Of a stretch of 64,000 nucleotides of DNA, positions 51,698 through 60,943 are shown piece by piece; the stretch's first letter is position 1, and every line of letters starts with the position of its first letter. The notes below the pieces were generated by a model. It made no database searches. It saw only the letters and a list, made by a program, of their open reading frames with translations, and was not told the origin of the DNA. Location: assembly GCA_942492815.1 (NCBI GenBank), contig OW818658.1:4216001-4280000 (forward strand). The letters are read 5' to 3'. A program made the position numbers and the translations under genes. The stretch is from JAEUWI01 sp942492815. GTDB lineage: Bacteria; Hydrogenedentota; Hydrogenedentia; Hydrogenedentales; JAEUWI01.

Positions 51698-53036
51698 GGT
51701 TCCTCACAAGAATTTGTGCAGTAAAAAAGTTGAGATGCATGTCCTTCCCCCTGTATTTCCAATGGTGTCAAAGCCTTGGAATAGACGGAGGACAGGACAT
51801 GCAGTTGAAGAGTATCATTCGTTCGACTCTTGGAGTCAAACATCACATGGTCAAGGACGTGCGGGGTGACACGGGAGGCATCGATGTTTTCATGGAGCTT
51901 CGCTCGAAGCGCCGAGTTCCATGCGGCACTTGCGGGACGCTTGGCCGAGTGCGAGATCGGCTGGCTGTACGCCATTGGCGGCACGTTCCGCTTTGGGGCA
52001 TTGACGTGACACTTTCGTATGCGCCCGCTCGTGTCGATTGCGCGTGTTGCGGCAAGATTCGCGTGGAGGCTATTCCGTGGAGCCGAGGCAAGTCTTGAAG
52101 CTTTCGACGGGCCTGATCTGGCTGCTGGCCACATGGTGCAAGCTGCTTCCGTGGGATCAGGTGGCACGGCTCTATGGCGTTCATTGGAACACGGTGGCGA
52201 CCGCGGTCCGCGAGGCGGTAAGTTATGGACTCGCCCATCGCAAACTGGGTTCGGTGCTCTACATCGGCATCGACGAAATATCGCGCCGGAAGGGCCATGT
52301 CTACGTGACCAACGTCTATGACCTCGAAGAGAAACGGCTGCTCTGGTCGGGCGAGGGCCGCAGCAAGGAAACCCTTGAAGCCTTCTTCAAGGAGCACGGA
52401 GAAGCCCTTAAACAAAGCGTAAAAGCGGTTTGTTGCGACATGTGGACCCCCTACATAGACACGGTCAAGGCCCATCTTCCCGAGGCCACTCTGGTCTTCG
52501 ACAAATTCCACATTGTCCAGCACCTGCTCAAAGCCGTCGACGAGGTTCGGCGCGACGAAGCGCGCGAACTGAAGAAAAGCAACCCGGAACTGCTCAAGCG
52601 GACCCGGTTCATTTGGTTGAGAAACCCGGAGAACCTCACGGACAAGCAACGGGCGCGCCTGGGGCATCTGGAAAAGCTCAATCTGCGATGCAACCGAGCC
52701 TATTTGCTCAAAGAAAGCTTTCGCGAGTTCTGGAACTACGAGCGCAAAGGCTGGGCCAGGAAGTACCTGAAAAAGTGGTTCTGGTGGGCGACCCATTCGA
52801 GGCTCCAACCCCTGCGCGATTTCGCCTGGATGCTGCGCAGACACGAAGACGGAATCCTAAACTACTTCGACGAACGAATCAGCAACGGGGCTGTAGAAGG
52901 CATGAACAACAAAGCAAAAGTCGTCAGCCATCGATGCTACGGATTCAGAACCGTGAAAACCTACATCACTGCGCTATACCATTGCCTCGGGAAGCTCCCA
53001 GAGCCTGAAACTATGCACAGATTCTTGTGAGGAGCC
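51698..53036 (+). mobile_element. ISL3-family insertion sequence
   Basis: Terminal inverted repeats: GGTTCCTCACAAGAATTTGT at 51698-51717 and the matching GGCTCCTCACAAGAATCTGT read inward from 53036. An exact 8-bp target duplication AAATAAAA flanks it (51690-51697 and 53037-53044), the size expected for ISL3. It is 1,339 bp long with one transposase gene. It lies between the PSCyt and DUF1501 genes and so breaks what is normally an operon. Confidence 0.93.
51799..53030 (+). pseudogene. ISL3-family transposase, one frameshift
   Basis: The first part (51799-52098, ATG with GGAGG 7 nt upstream) encodes the N-terminal zinc-binding domain (CGTCGTLGRVRDRL, CACCGKIRVEAIPWSRGKS). It stops at 52098. 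The rest (LSTGLIWLLATWCKLLPWDQVARL onward) continues in another frame to 53030. DDE motifs are intact: LYIGIDEISRRKGHVYVT, AVCCDMWTPYIDTVKAHLP, HIVQHLLKAVDEVRR and ISNGAVEGMNNKAKVVSHRCYGFRTV. ISL3 transposases come from one frame and AAGTCTTGA is not a known slippery heptamer, so I call a single-base indel. The element may be immobile unless the indel is artefactual. Confidence 0.88.
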
Positions 53037-53269
53037 AAATAAAATGAGTCCACCTTTGCGCCCTTTGAGTTTTCTTGAGGTTAATTTTCTTCTTTGTTTC
53101 CTTGATCCCGTACTCCGGGCCTGCAAAAAAAAGCCAATTTCATGAACGAAATTCCGCTTTCTTATTCGTGTGGATTCGTGTCCATTCGTGGTTAAATTTT
53201 TCTCTGCTTTCAGACGGCTAAACTGTTAAACATCTTTGTGCTCTTTGCGTTCTTTTGCGGCAAATCTTC
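53037..53269. other. Intergenic stretch with degenerate short repeats
   Basis: Units like GTGTGGATTCGTGTCCATTCGTGG (53168-53191 region) and TTTGTGCTCTTTGCGTTCTTTTGCGG (53236-53262) are the CACGAAT and CGCAAAGAGC repeat types often seen in intergenic DNA of environmental bacteria. No gene is recognised. Confidence 0.5.
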
Positions 53270-56164
53270 CTAATCAATGTACATGAACTCATTCAGATTC
53301 AGCGCCAGCAGACAAAACAACTCAAAGGCCCGCTGGTCGCTTGTACCGTGGCCCGACTTCATTTCTTCGATAAAGGCGAGGCCCCTATCCACCTCGTCGT
53401 TGTCCGGCGTCCGCGCCAGGACCTTGTTCAACACCAACCACACCTTCGTCTGCAAATTCGCCGCGTTCTCCGATTCCACACGCTTCGCCAGTATTTCTGC
53501 CTGTTTGTTCACAAACTCGCTGTTGAGCAAGTTCAGCGCCTGGGCGGGCTGCGTGGTGGCAAAGCGCACCGCGCAGTTCGTCTGCGAATCGGCCAGATCA
53601 AAGTCGGCCAGCAGAGGCTCTTTCAGGGAGCGCTTTACGTGGACGTAGATACTGCGCCGGGTCCACTCGGCCTCCGGCGACTTGCCCCACACGCTTTCGG
53701 GCGTGGACGACGTCGCCAGCACGGCCTCGGGCATGGGCGGAAAGACATGGGGCCCGCCCACCGCGAGGTTGATGCTGCCGTTCACCGCCAACATGCTGTC
53801 GCGCACTTCTTCGGCGCGGAGGCGGCGCATGTTGAAGCGCCACAAGAGATTGTTGCGCGGATCCTTCGCCAGGGCGGCCTCGTTGCCTTCGGAGGACATG
53901 CGGTAGGTGTTGGAGAGGAGGATCTGGCGGTGGATTGCCTTCATGGACCAACCCTGGGCGATGAACTCGCTCGCAAGCCAGTCGAGCAGCTCGGGATGGC
54001 TCGGGGCCTCGCCCATGGTGCCGAAATCGTTCGGCGTGCGCACGATTCCTCGATCAAAATGGTATTGCCAGATGCGATTGACCATTACCCGGGCGCTGAG
54101 GGGATTCTCCGGGCTGGAGAGCCAGTTCGCCAGCACCAGGCGGCGTCCGGAGCTCTTCGCGCCCTCGGGGGCCGGGGGGATGACGGCCTCGGGCGAATGC
54201 AGCACGCCGGGGAACCGCGGCAGAACGAGATCGCCCTCCACGTGGGGATTGCCCCGCAGGAGAATGTGGGTATCCGGTTCCACCGGACCAATGGCCGTCA
54301 CCGTCGTGGCCCACTTGCCCTCGATGGGCCTGTCTTTGGCCTGTTGAAGTGTTGCCCTGAGCGCGTCATAGTGCTGCCGTTCCGCGTCCGTAAGCAGACC
54401 GGCCCCCTTCTCTTGAATCAACTTCGCCACGTCGGGCGACTGGGTCTCGGGAGCCGCCAGCGACAAAGGACGCTCGCTGAAGGAGGGGCCCGACCATTTC
54501 AGATCGAGAACGGGCGCGTCATAGGTGTTGAAGTAGTCCACGCGAAAATCATGATGGCCGGGCCACAATCTCAGCACGGCGCTGTGGCTTGTCTCGCCCA
54601 GTCCGGCGGCTTCGTAGATCACGTTGCCACCGATGGTGACGCGGATGCCGTCTTTCGCGCGAATGTTGAAGGTGTGATCGCCCTCCTCCGTCACCCGGAG
54701 CTTGCCGGTGAAAACGAGGCCCATGGCGTCCTGCCGGCTCGCGGCGGCCAGGGTCACAAAATTGTGCTTCAGTTCCCCCTCGCTTTCCGCGCGGAGCGTG
54801 TCGAAGGCCGGGAGCGTCTGCCAGGTGTCGCGGTAGAAGCGGAACTTCAGATCGGCGAGGTCGCTGCGGAGATAGGCCCCGCCCTCCTTCGCGCTCAAGG
54901 CCGCCAGGAATTTCTGCTCGAACTGAAACACGGCGTCATTGGCCGCCGCCACTTCGCCATTCTTTGCGGCGACGGCGGCGTCATAGGCGGCCTGCTCTTC
55001 CGCGTTCATGATGCTGGTCAGCTCGGACTCGCGCTGCGAAGACTTCACGCCTTGGAGGAAGGCCACCATGCCGTAGTAGTCCGCCGCGGGAAAGGGATCA
55101 ATCTTGTGATCGTGGCAGCGGGCACAGCCCAGCGTCGTCCCGAGAAAGGTCGCGCCTACGGTGCTCACCATGCCATCGATCTCGTCGTAGCGACCCAGCA
55201 GCTTGTCCGCAGGCTCGTCGTCCCAGATTCCGAGGCGGTAGAAGCCCGTCGCCACCCGTTGCTCGGGCCCCGCGCCCGGAATTTCGTCGCCCGCGATCTG
55301 CTCGCGCACAAACTGGTCGTAGGGTTTGTCGGTGTTGAAGGCGTTCACCACGTAGTCGCGATAGCGCCACATGTAGGGTTTGGCACTGTCCCGCTCGAAG
55401 CCGTGAGTCTCGCCATAGCCCACCACATCGAGCCAGTGACGCGCCCAGCGCTCGCCATAGTGAGGACTCGCCAGGAGCTGGTCCACCAGCTTCTCGTAGG
55501 CATCGGGCGATTCATCGTGGATGAACTGCTCCACGGCTTCCGGCGCGGGGGGCAGTCCCGTGAGATCGTGGTACAGCCGGCGGATGATCATCTGGCGCGA
55601 CGCCGGATTTGCCGGCGCGATCCCGGCGGCATCGAGCTTCTGCTTCACGAAAGCATCGATGGGGTTCGCCTGCCAGGCCGCATCGCTCACCTGGGGCACT
55701 TCGGGGCGCTTTAGCGGCTGGTAAGCCCAATGGTCTTCGCCCTTCGGAGCCGCTTTCTCTTCGTGGACGGGTTCCACGCCGAAGTCCTGGCCTTCGGGAT
55801 ACCACGGCGCGCCCATCGCCACCCACTGGGTCAGGATATCGATATCCGCCTGGGGCAACTTGCCGGAAGGCGGCATCTGGTGGTGCTCGTCCTGATAACT
55901 GATCATCTGGAGCAGCGGACTCTCGGCGGGGTTCTCCCCGTTGAGCGCGGGCCCGCGCGAAGCGCCTTTGAGGAGTCCCTCGCGGCTGGTCAGGCGAAAC
56001 TCGCCCTTCACATTGGGTCGGCCACCGTGACATTCAAAGCAATTGGCCTCGAGAATCGGTTTCACCTGTTCGGTGAAAAAAGTCTCGGATTCCGGGGAAG
56101 CCGCCCGGGCCCCTGTCAGGGCAAGAAGCAGCGAAACTGCGACCTTATAGGATACTCCGCGCAT
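53270..56164 (-). CDS. Planctomycete-type cytochrome with PA14, DUF1549 and DUF1553 domains
   Basis: A 964-residue exported protein, start MRGVSYKVAVSLLLALTGARA (Sec signal). Order: PSCyt1 cytochrome c-type domain with NCFECHGG (CxxCH) and a distal Met, DUF1549 (NPIDAFVKQKLDAAGIAPA to LGTTLGCARCHDHKIDPF, holding a second CxxCH), a PA14-like insert (LVFTGKLRVTEEGDHTFNIRAKDGIRVTIGG) at about 475-600, then DUF1553 (LANWLSSPENPLSARVMVNRIWQYHFDRGIVRTPNDFG). This is a typical PVC architecture paired with DUF1501. Probable role in periplasmic electron transfer linked to carbohydrate or sulfated substrate handling; substrate not known. Confidence 0.93.
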   Translation of the reverse strand: MRGVSYKVAVSLLLALTGARAASPESETFFTEQVKPILEANCFECHGGRPNVKGEFRLTSREGLLKGASRGPALNGENPAESPLLQMISYQDEHHQMPPSGKLPQADIDILTQWVAMGAPWYPEGQDFGVEPVHEEKAAPKGEDHWAYQPLKRPEVPQVSDAAWQANPIDAFVKQKLDAAGIAPANPASRQMIIRRLYHDLTGLPPAPEAVEQFIHDESPDAYEKLVDQLLASPHYGERWARHWLDVVGYGETHGFERDSAKPYMWRYRDYVVNAFNTDKPYDQFVREQIAGDEIPGAGPEQRVATGFYRLGIWDDEPADKLLGRYDEIDGMVSTVGATFLGTTLGCARCHDHKIDPFPAADYYGMVAFLQGVKSSQRESELTSIMNAEEQAAYDAAVAAKNGEVAAANDAVFQFEQKFLAALSAKEGGAYLRSDLADLKFRFYRDTWQTLPAFDTLRAESEGELKHNFVTLAAASRQDAMGLVFTGKLRVTEEGDHTFNIRAKDGIRVTIGGNVIYEAAGLGETSHSAVLRLWPGHHDFRVDYFNTYDAPVLDLKWSGPSFSERPLSLAAPETQSPDVAKLIQEKGAGLLTDAERQHYDALRATLQQAKDRPIEGKWATTVTAIGPVEPDTHILLRGNPHVEGDLVLPRFPGVLHSPEAVIPPAPEGAKSSGRRLVLANWLSSPENPLSARVMVNRIWQYHFDRGIVRTPNDFGTMGEAPSHPELLDWLASEFIAQGWSMKAIHRQILLSNTYRMSSEGNEAALAKDPRNNLLWRFNMRRLRAEEVRDSMLAVNGSINLAVGGPHVFPPMPEAVLATSSTPESVWGKSPEAEWTRRSIYVHVKRSLKEPLLADFDLADSQTNCAVRFATTQPAQALNLLNSEFVNKQAEILAKRVESENAANLQTKVWLVLNKVLARTPDNDEVDRGLAFIEEMKSGHGTSDQRAFELFCLLALNLNEFMYID

Positions 56165-56371
56165 GAATTTTTCCGCACTCCAACTATTGTCAACGCGCGA
56201 CCGCTCTCGAATCCAGCGGAATCGCACCACCCTACGTGTCCGCCACCATAGTAACGCAGGCACCGCCATTCCGCCAAGTCCCCGCCGGGGTGCCCCGGCG
56301 ACTCTCCAAGTGGAGCCCACTTCGGTTTATACCACCCGGGTGTGCCGGAGCGGAACCCCATGCGCGCAAAC

Positions 56372-56411
56372 AAAAAAACGGTGGACCGGAGCCGAAGCCT
56401 CCGATCCACCG
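56372..56411 (-). terminator. Rho-independent terminator of pseudopilin 1
   Basis: Read on the minus strand, CGGTGGA (56411-56405) pairs with TCCACCG (56385-56379) around an inner GGA/TCC stem, followed by TTTTTTTG (56378-56371). It is 27 nt past the stop codon. Confidence 0.88.
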
Positions 56412-56438
56412 CCGACAATGACGATGCGGGACAGACGA

Positions 56439-57404
56439 CTAGCGACCGTCGTCCAGGAGCGAGAACATCCGCGTCACGGGGTGCTTGCCCGGGAACTTGA
56501 CGAATTCCACGTGCCCGTCCATGTACAGGATATTGGAACCACCGGGAATGTGGCTGAAATTTTCGGGGTTTACCGCGGTACGATCATTCAGGATATCGAT
56601 CTGGCTCTGCGCCATGGCAGTGGCACCGGCATTGTTGATATCCGTAATCACGAAGCGTTCGATGCCTTCGCGAAGACGAAGCATGGTCTCCTGGCGCGGC
56701 GTCAGGTACGGGGTCAGTCCGATGAGGGCGGCCATCGCATGAACATTGAGGTCGGCATCGACCAGCGCGATTGCCTGGGCCTTGTTCAGTGCGCCGGATT
56801 CCACATAACCACGAACACCGAACATGGCTGCGGGGATATCCACGGCCAGTCCCAGGGTCACGATCGCCGTGATGTACTGAGTCGTGTCAAGATCGGCATT
56901 GAAAGCACCGTTGTTCATCTGGTCCGCAGGCTGATTGTTGAGCAGGTCCGACTGGTTCACCAGCCAGCCGAAATAGCTGTAGGACTGATTGTCGAATTCG
57001 CAGGCCAGGTAAGGCAGATCGGGGTCATTGCCCAAATGCCAGTCTTCGTCCAGCGACTCGCGGCCTTCGGAGTCCGACGGGCAGATCATCACATTGGCGT
57101 CGGTCACATATTCCGGATAGATCAGATCGCCCGCAAAAAAGAAGCCCTGTCCGTCGGGCTTGCTGCATTCGCCGGGAACGGTGTCGCTTTCACCCACCAC
57201 CGCCATGTGGGGAAACTTTTCGCCCTCCGCCTCATTGGCGTACATCTTGCAAACCAAGCCCATCTGCTTCAGATTGTTCTGACAGCTCGCACGGCGGGCG
57301 GCTTCGCGAGCGCGCGCCAGCGCGGGCAGCAGAATTGCCGCCAGGATGCCGATGATGGCAATTACCACCAGCAGCTCGATCAGGGTAAAGCCTTTTCTTT
57401 TCAT
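56439..57404 (-). CDS. DUF1559 type IV pseudopilin 1 (H-X9-DG)
   Basis: A 321-residue prepilin. MKRKG is followed by FTLIELLVVIAIIGILAAILLPALARAREAARRASCQNNLKQMGLVCKMYANE, the class III signal plus conserved DUF1559 helix. The C-terminal H-X9-DG motif is SNILYMDGHVEFVKFPGK. LREGIERFVITDINNAGA near residue 245 is shared with pseudopilins 2 and 3, while the central domain is distinct. GGAGAG precedes the ATG. It has its own promoter, leader of about 130 nt and terminator. The adjacent divergent LacI-family gene and paired operators suggest carbohydrate-dependent control. Probably a periplasmic or surface pilin-like filament subunit. Confidence 0.92.
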   Translation of the reverse strand: MKRKGFTLIELLVVIAIIGILAAILLPALARAREAARRASCQNNLKQMGLVCKMYANEAEGEKFPHMAVVGESDTVPGECSKPDGQGFFFAGDLIYPEYVTDANVMICPSDSEGRESLDEDWHLGNDPDLPYLACEFDNQSYSYFGWLVNQSDLLNNQPADQMNNGAFNADLDTTQYITAIVTLGLAVDIPAAMFGVRGYVESGALNKAQAIALVDADLNVHAMAALIGLTPYLTPRQETMLRLREGIERFVITDINNAGATAMAQSQIDILNDRTAVNPENFSHIPGGSNILYMDGHVEFVKFPGKHPVTRMFSLLDDGR

Positions 57405-57555
57405 TGGGTTCTCTCCTTTAGAATAATGCCTGTTTCCGTCGCAAGATCAGCCCGCGACGCTCAACCTACCGACACGGCCACCGGGCGTTACGTCCCGTCG
57501 CCACTAGCTGCCCCACCCTGCCCGAAGTTGCTCAGGGTGCCAACTCAACGGCTAC

Positions 57556-57599
57556 TTACCGATAATTAAGAGTCTAGCAGTAAAGCCGTGAATCGTCAA
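57556..57599 (-). promoter_or_regulatory. Pseudopilin 1 promoter with downstream LacI-type operator
   Basis: On the minus strand TTGACG (57599-57594), 17 bp, TAGACT (57576-57571). Five nt downstream, TTATCGGTAA (57565-57556) is a pseudo-palindrome with central CG, as expected for LacI-family operators. Its centre is 156 nt before the ATG. A related TTATCGGTGA lies at 57616-57625 just upstream of the -35. Equivalent layouts precede pseudopilins 2 and 3. Confidence 0.8.
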
Positions 57600-57734
57600 T
57601 AGGCTTTCCGGTGATTTATCGGTGAAACGTCGTCTAACTGTCGGATAAAAAAGCCCTAATCTATTTATTCTAATTCACTTAGCACCACTGGCACCCTTGG
57701 ACTCGCATCGCCTGACGGGCCAATCAGAATCCAG

Positions 57735-57764
57735 TTGAAATTAGGGTTATCGATAATGTATGCT
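57735..57764 (+). promoter_or_regulatory. lacI promoter with operator in its spacer; distal operator of pseudopilin 1
   Basis: TTGAAA (57735-57740), 18 bp and TATGCT (57759-57764) form a promoter for the LacI-family gene. The perfect palindrome TTATCGATAA (57747-57756) lies inside the spacer, suggesting autorepression. It is 191 bp from the proximal operator of pseudopilin 1, so one site can serve both genes. Confidence 0.75.
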
Positions 57765-57852
57765 GATTGGGTTGGGTCCTACGGTAGGCAACCGGGCTAA
57801 GCTGGATGAATACCGCGTGACCGAATCGATGAACGTCAGGAACCCGGATGCC

Positions 57853-58914
57853 ATGGGTGTAAAAAAAACAACCATTTACGATGTGGCGAAAGTCGCGGGC
57901 GTGTCCGCCAACACGGTCAGCCGCGTCCTCAACGGAAAGTCCGGCGTCAGCGAGGATACGCGCGGACGTATCCATCGGATCATCGCTGAACTGGGCTATC
58001 ACCCCCATATGGGTGCGCGGGCCCTCCGCGGAAGCCAGGCGGGATGCATCGGTGTCATTCAATCCGCAACTCAGGGCGATATGCCCGTGAGTCAGGCCTT
58101 CCTCATCTGGCTACTGACCGAATTGAATCGCGTTTTCGGCGAACGCGGCGAGCGCATCTGCTTCGATCTCAACCCCCGGGCGGGCGATCCCAACGGAGAC
58201 TACGCGCGCAGCATCTGGGAAAATCTCTTCTCGGCCTGCGTTATCGCTAGTCCCCTGGCCGTGGGTGATCGCACGATCACGCGAATTCATGAATCCGGAA
58301 TCCCCTACCTCTCTCTGGGGAGACTGGAAGAGTTTCCCGAATGCAGCAGCGCCACGGTGGACTATGAGCAGGGGGCCTACGTCAGCACGAAGTTCCTTCT
58401 GGATCGGGGTCACCGTCATGTGGCCATGCTGAAGGCCTTCAGCGGCTACCAGCCGGGGCTGGACCGGCACCGGGGTTACGCACGGGCACTTCGCGAAGCG
58501 GGCCTGGAGCCCATGGACCGCCTGATGCAGACCGTCAGCTTTACCGCTTCCGACAATGCCAATATCGTTCACCGGCTGCTCGTGGACGAGAAAGTCACCG
58601 CCCTGGTGGACTGTAGTGGCACGGAAGACGCCTGGAGCATCCGCGAGGGTGCCCGGCGGGCGGGCCGCGTGCCCGGAAAAGACTTCGAAATCGTCGTCTG
58701 GACGTACAACAACGAGTCCGCCGTACTCTTTGAAGCGTCGGCCCACCTCTGGCTCCCGGTCCGTGAAGCGGCCGCGGAAGGTCTGGAACTGCTGGCAGCC
58801 TGGCACCGTGGGGAACGCCAGGGGCCGATCAACCTCCAGTACGGCCCCGCGCTCTTCGAATCCATGCCCCACGTGGAAATTACGCAGCAACGCCGCCTCT
58901 TCGGACAGAACTGA
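57853..58914 (+). CDS. LacI/GalR-family transcriptional regulator
   Basis: A 353-residue regulator starting MGVKKTTIYDVAKVAGVSANTVSRVLNGKSGVSEDTRGRIHRIIAELGYHPHMGARALRG, a complete LacI helix-turn-helix with hinge helix. The periplasmic-binding-protein-like sensor domain follows (GCIGVIQSATQGDMPVSQAF, TVDYEQGAYVSTKFLLDRGHRHVAMLKAF, DRHRGYARALREAG), so it should bind a sugar-like ligand. ATG 57829 in the same frame is a possible alternative start. It is divergent from pseudopilin 1. TTATCGATAA-type palindromes with central CG recur upstream of itself, all three pseudopilins and the sugar-isomerase-like gene, making it the best candidate for their repressor. Confidence 0.93.
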   Translation: MGVKKTTIYDVAKVAGVSANTVSRVLNGKSGVSEDTRGRIHRIIAELGYHPHMGARALRGSQAGCIGVIQSATQGDMPVSQAFLIWLLTELNRVFGERGERICFDLNPRAGDPNGDYARSIWENLFSACVIASPLAVGDRTITRIHESGIPYLSLGRLEEFPECSSATVDYEQGAYVSTKFLLDRGHRHVAMLKAFSGYQPGLDRHRGYARALREAGLEPMDRLMQTVSFTASDNANIVHRLLVDEKVTALVDCSGTEDAWSIREGARRAGRVPGKDFEIVVWTYNNESAVLFEASAHLWLPVREAAAEGLELLAAWHRGERQGPINLQYGPALFESMPHVEITQQRRLFGQN

Positions 58915-59071
58915 CCTTCCGAGCCCCACGGATTGAGTCAGGCACGGACCGCCTTTTCCACCGCCCCCGAACCTTGTGCCGGGCACGCTCTCACCTGTGC
59001 CATGCCCCATCCTCGCTCTTGCCATTGCGCCACGCCCGGTGGGGAATCGGGCGGCACCCGAACCAAAAGAA

Positions 59072-59105
59072 CGCGCCCGGTCCCACCGTGGCGGAACCGG
59101 GCGCG
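59072..59105 (-). terminator. Rho-independent terminator of pseudopilin 2
   Basis: CGCGCCCGGT (59072-59081) pairs with ACCGGGCGCG (59096-59105), with an inner CC..GG step; on the minus strand it is followed by TTCTTTTGG (59071-59063). It lies 20 nt beyond the stop codon. Confidence 0.88.
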
Positions 59106-59125
59106 AAGTACTATGTGACTGTGGA

Positions 59126-60142
59126 TCAGCCGCCTTCGTTCACCAGCGCGTCAAACGCGGCGAAGTTGCCCTGCACCGGGGCTTTCTCCGCCGGGTACTT
59201 GGCGAAGGCCACGTGACCATCCAGGTAGAGGATGTTCGAGCCACCGGGCACGTGGTTGAAGTCAGCCGGGGTCGTGCTGATACGGTCCCACATGATGAAA
59301 ATCTGGGACTGGGCACGGGCACTGGCACCCGCATTGTTGATGTCGGTGATCATGAAGCGCTCGATGCCTTCACGGAGGTGCAAGATCGAGCTGCCACCAC
59401 CGGTGCCGTTCGGGCTGGGAACGGCGACGTCCTTCTCGGTAAGCGCATTCATCGTGTTGGCCTGGGCCAGCGTCTGGGCGCCACCAGTGTAACCGGCGGA
59501 AAGGATGCCGAAGATGATGCTGTTAAGCCAGTGCATCGCCTGGGCCGGTCCCGGCGTGGGGAGCGGGCCGAAAAGGGCGGCGAGGCCCGGAAGCGCTCCG
59601 CCGGATATCGCGATGGACGGATCGTCGTTGTCCACTTGGTCCCAGATATAGCCGGTATAGCCATAGCTCTGATCCACGGCGTTCATGCAACTGCCACCAT
59701 GGTTGCAGCCAGTGCCCTTGGCGGTCACGGGCGCGGTACCATTGTAGTCGGTGCGGTGGAACAGGTTGGTGCCGTCTTTCGCGGTATAGTTGTCCGGCGT
59801 CGCATCGGGATCCGAGGGGCACTGGAATACGGTGGCGTCGGTCAGATATTCAGGAAAGATCTGAACGACATAGGGACCGAAGTTCAGCTTGACACTGGAA
59901 TAGTCCGCGTTGCCGTTGGGAGGCAGCACGTTCTTGATGTTCACGTCCGGCAGCTTTTCGCCTTTGCTCTCGTTCGAGTACATCTTGCAGACCAGGCCAA
60001 GTTGCTTCAGGTTGTTTTGGCAACTGGCACGACGGGCGGCTTCGCGCGCGCGGGCCAGAGCAGGCAGCAGAATTGCCGCCAGAATGCCGATGATGGCAAT
60101 CACCACCAGCAATTCGATCAGGGTGAAACCTTTTCTCTTCAT
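59126..60142 (-). CDS. DUF1559 type IV pseudopilin 2 (H-X9-DG)
   Basis: A 338-residue prepilin from ATG 60142: MKRKG then FTLIELLVVIAIIGILAAILLPALARAREAARRASCQNNLKQLGLVCKMYSNESKGEKLPD. It contains the H-X9-DG motif SNILYLDGHVAFAKYPAEK. LREGIERFMITDINNAGASARAQSQIFIMWDRISTTPADFNHVPGG is nearly identical to pseudopilin 3, so these two are recent paralogues. A Cys-containing KGTGCNHGGSCMNAVDQSYGYTGYIWDQV segment is also shared with pseudopilin 3. A longer frame upstream runs through the promoter and is not used. Own promoter, operators and terminator. Confidence 0.92.
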   Translation of the reverse strand: MKRKGFTLIELLVVIAIIGILAAILLPALARAREAARRASCQNNLKQLGLVCKMYSNESKGEKLPDVNIKNVLPPNGNADYSSVKLNFGPYVVQIFPEYLTDATVFQCPSDPDATPDNYTAKDGTNLFHRTDYNGTAPVTAKGTGCNHGGSCMNAVDQSYGYTGYIWDQVDNDDPSIAISGGALPGLAALFGPLPTPGPAQAMHWLNSIIFGILSAGYTGGAQTLAQANTMNALTEKDVAVPSPNGTGGGSSILHLREGIERFMITDINNAGASARAQSQIFIMWDRISTTPADFNHVPGGSNILYLDGHVAFAKYPAEKAPVQGNFAAFDALVNEGG

Positions 60143-60287
60143 TTGAGTTCTCCAGAATTTTTTAAAAGTTCGCCAAAAATTACACGAGTTACGTATCAAT
60201 GATATCGTACGCAGGATATCGGGAACGCACCTGACTGCTCGACCTTTGAACCGGTCCCGAAGGAGAGAACCGATTCGCGTCATGTAG

Positions 60288-60335
60288 TGACCGATAACCT
60301 TAGCTAATGATAACAATAACACTGCGATTCGTCAA
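60288..60335 (-). promoter_or_regulatory. Pseudopilin 2 promoter with downstream LacI-type operator
   Basis: On the minus strand TTGACG (60335-60330), 17 bp, TATCAT (60312-60307); nine nt downstream is TTATCGGTCA (60297-60288). The operator centre is 150 nt before the ATG. The leader contains AGGTCGAGCAG (about 60235-60245), also found in the pseudopilin 3 leader. Confidence 0.8.
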
Positions 60336-60481
60336 TCCCCTTGTTTGCTACCCGAACACTCAATCCCACAAGCATAGAACCAAGTCTTCGGAAACCCTTT
60401 TGTTAAAACGTGATACGACAAATATGGCTTCCGGCAAATGACAATTAAAGCCGTAAAATGTATAAATTCACTAATGCTACA

Positions 60482-60491
60482 TTATCGATAA
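60482..60491. promoter_or_regulatory. Distal LacI-type operator upstream of pseudopilin 2
   Basis: TTATCGATAA, a perfect 10-bp palindrome with central CG in AT-rich context (ATTATCGATAATTAAAT), 194 bp from the proximal site and about 344 nt before the pseudopilin 2 ATG. The spacing equals that at pseudopilins 1 and 3. Confidence 0.7.
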
Positions 60492-60883
60492 TTAAATCTA
60501 GAACAGCAAACGCCCTTATTGAATCGGGGAAGGTTGAAACGCCCGACCCGACTCGGGCCCGTATCAACGCGATACGCCACCCCGATTCGACATAGCAAGG
60601 TTCATGGGCCAGAAAAACCCCGCCGGGCACAAGACTACCAATACACATGGGCGTTCCGCGTGGCACGCAGGATTCGGTGTATCGCGATGGGTGCTCGCCC
60701 GCAGCCACGACGAAATCCGGAGCCTGTCTTTCCTGGGTGAAGTACTGGCGCACACACACGGGAGCGTGCCGGGGTTGCGTTGCACAAAACCCCAATTCCG
60801 TAACACCCTGCATCCACCGTTGGGATCGCGTCGGACGCAAGGTTTTACAGGCGCTCTCTGCAATCCAGGATCGTCCCCCCCCC
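60492..60883. other. Intergenic stretch without recognised gene
   Basis: About 390 bp between the distal operator of pseudopilin 2 and the terminator of pseudopilin 3. Short frames on both strands here have no domain, signal or ribosome site. No copy of the listed repeat families is seen. Confidence 0.5.
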
Positions 60884-60925
60884 AAAAAAAAGAGCGCCCG
60901 GCTCCAATAAGCTGGAGCCGGGCGC
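60884..60925 (-). terminator. Rho-independent terminator of pseudopilin 3
   Basis: GCGCCCGGCTCCA (60894-60906) and TGGAGCCGGGCGC (60913-60925) form a perfect 13-bp stem with a 6-nt loop; on the minus strand a TCTTTTTTTTGG tract follows. It is 18 nt past the stop codon and is the strongest terminator in the window. Confidence 0.93.
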
Positions 60926-60943
60926 GCGAGGACAATGGGTGGG

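Noticed and set aside
51799..52120. Programmed frameshifting in the ISL3 transposase
   Set aside because: The overlap has no slippery heptamer or stimulatory structure that I can see, and ISL3 transposases are normally single-frame proteins.
53255..55714. Long plus-strand open frame of about 819 codons
   Set aside because: It is the antisense shadow of the DUF1549/DUF1553 cytochrome gene. High GC at third positions produces long antisense frames throughout this window; its translation has no domains.
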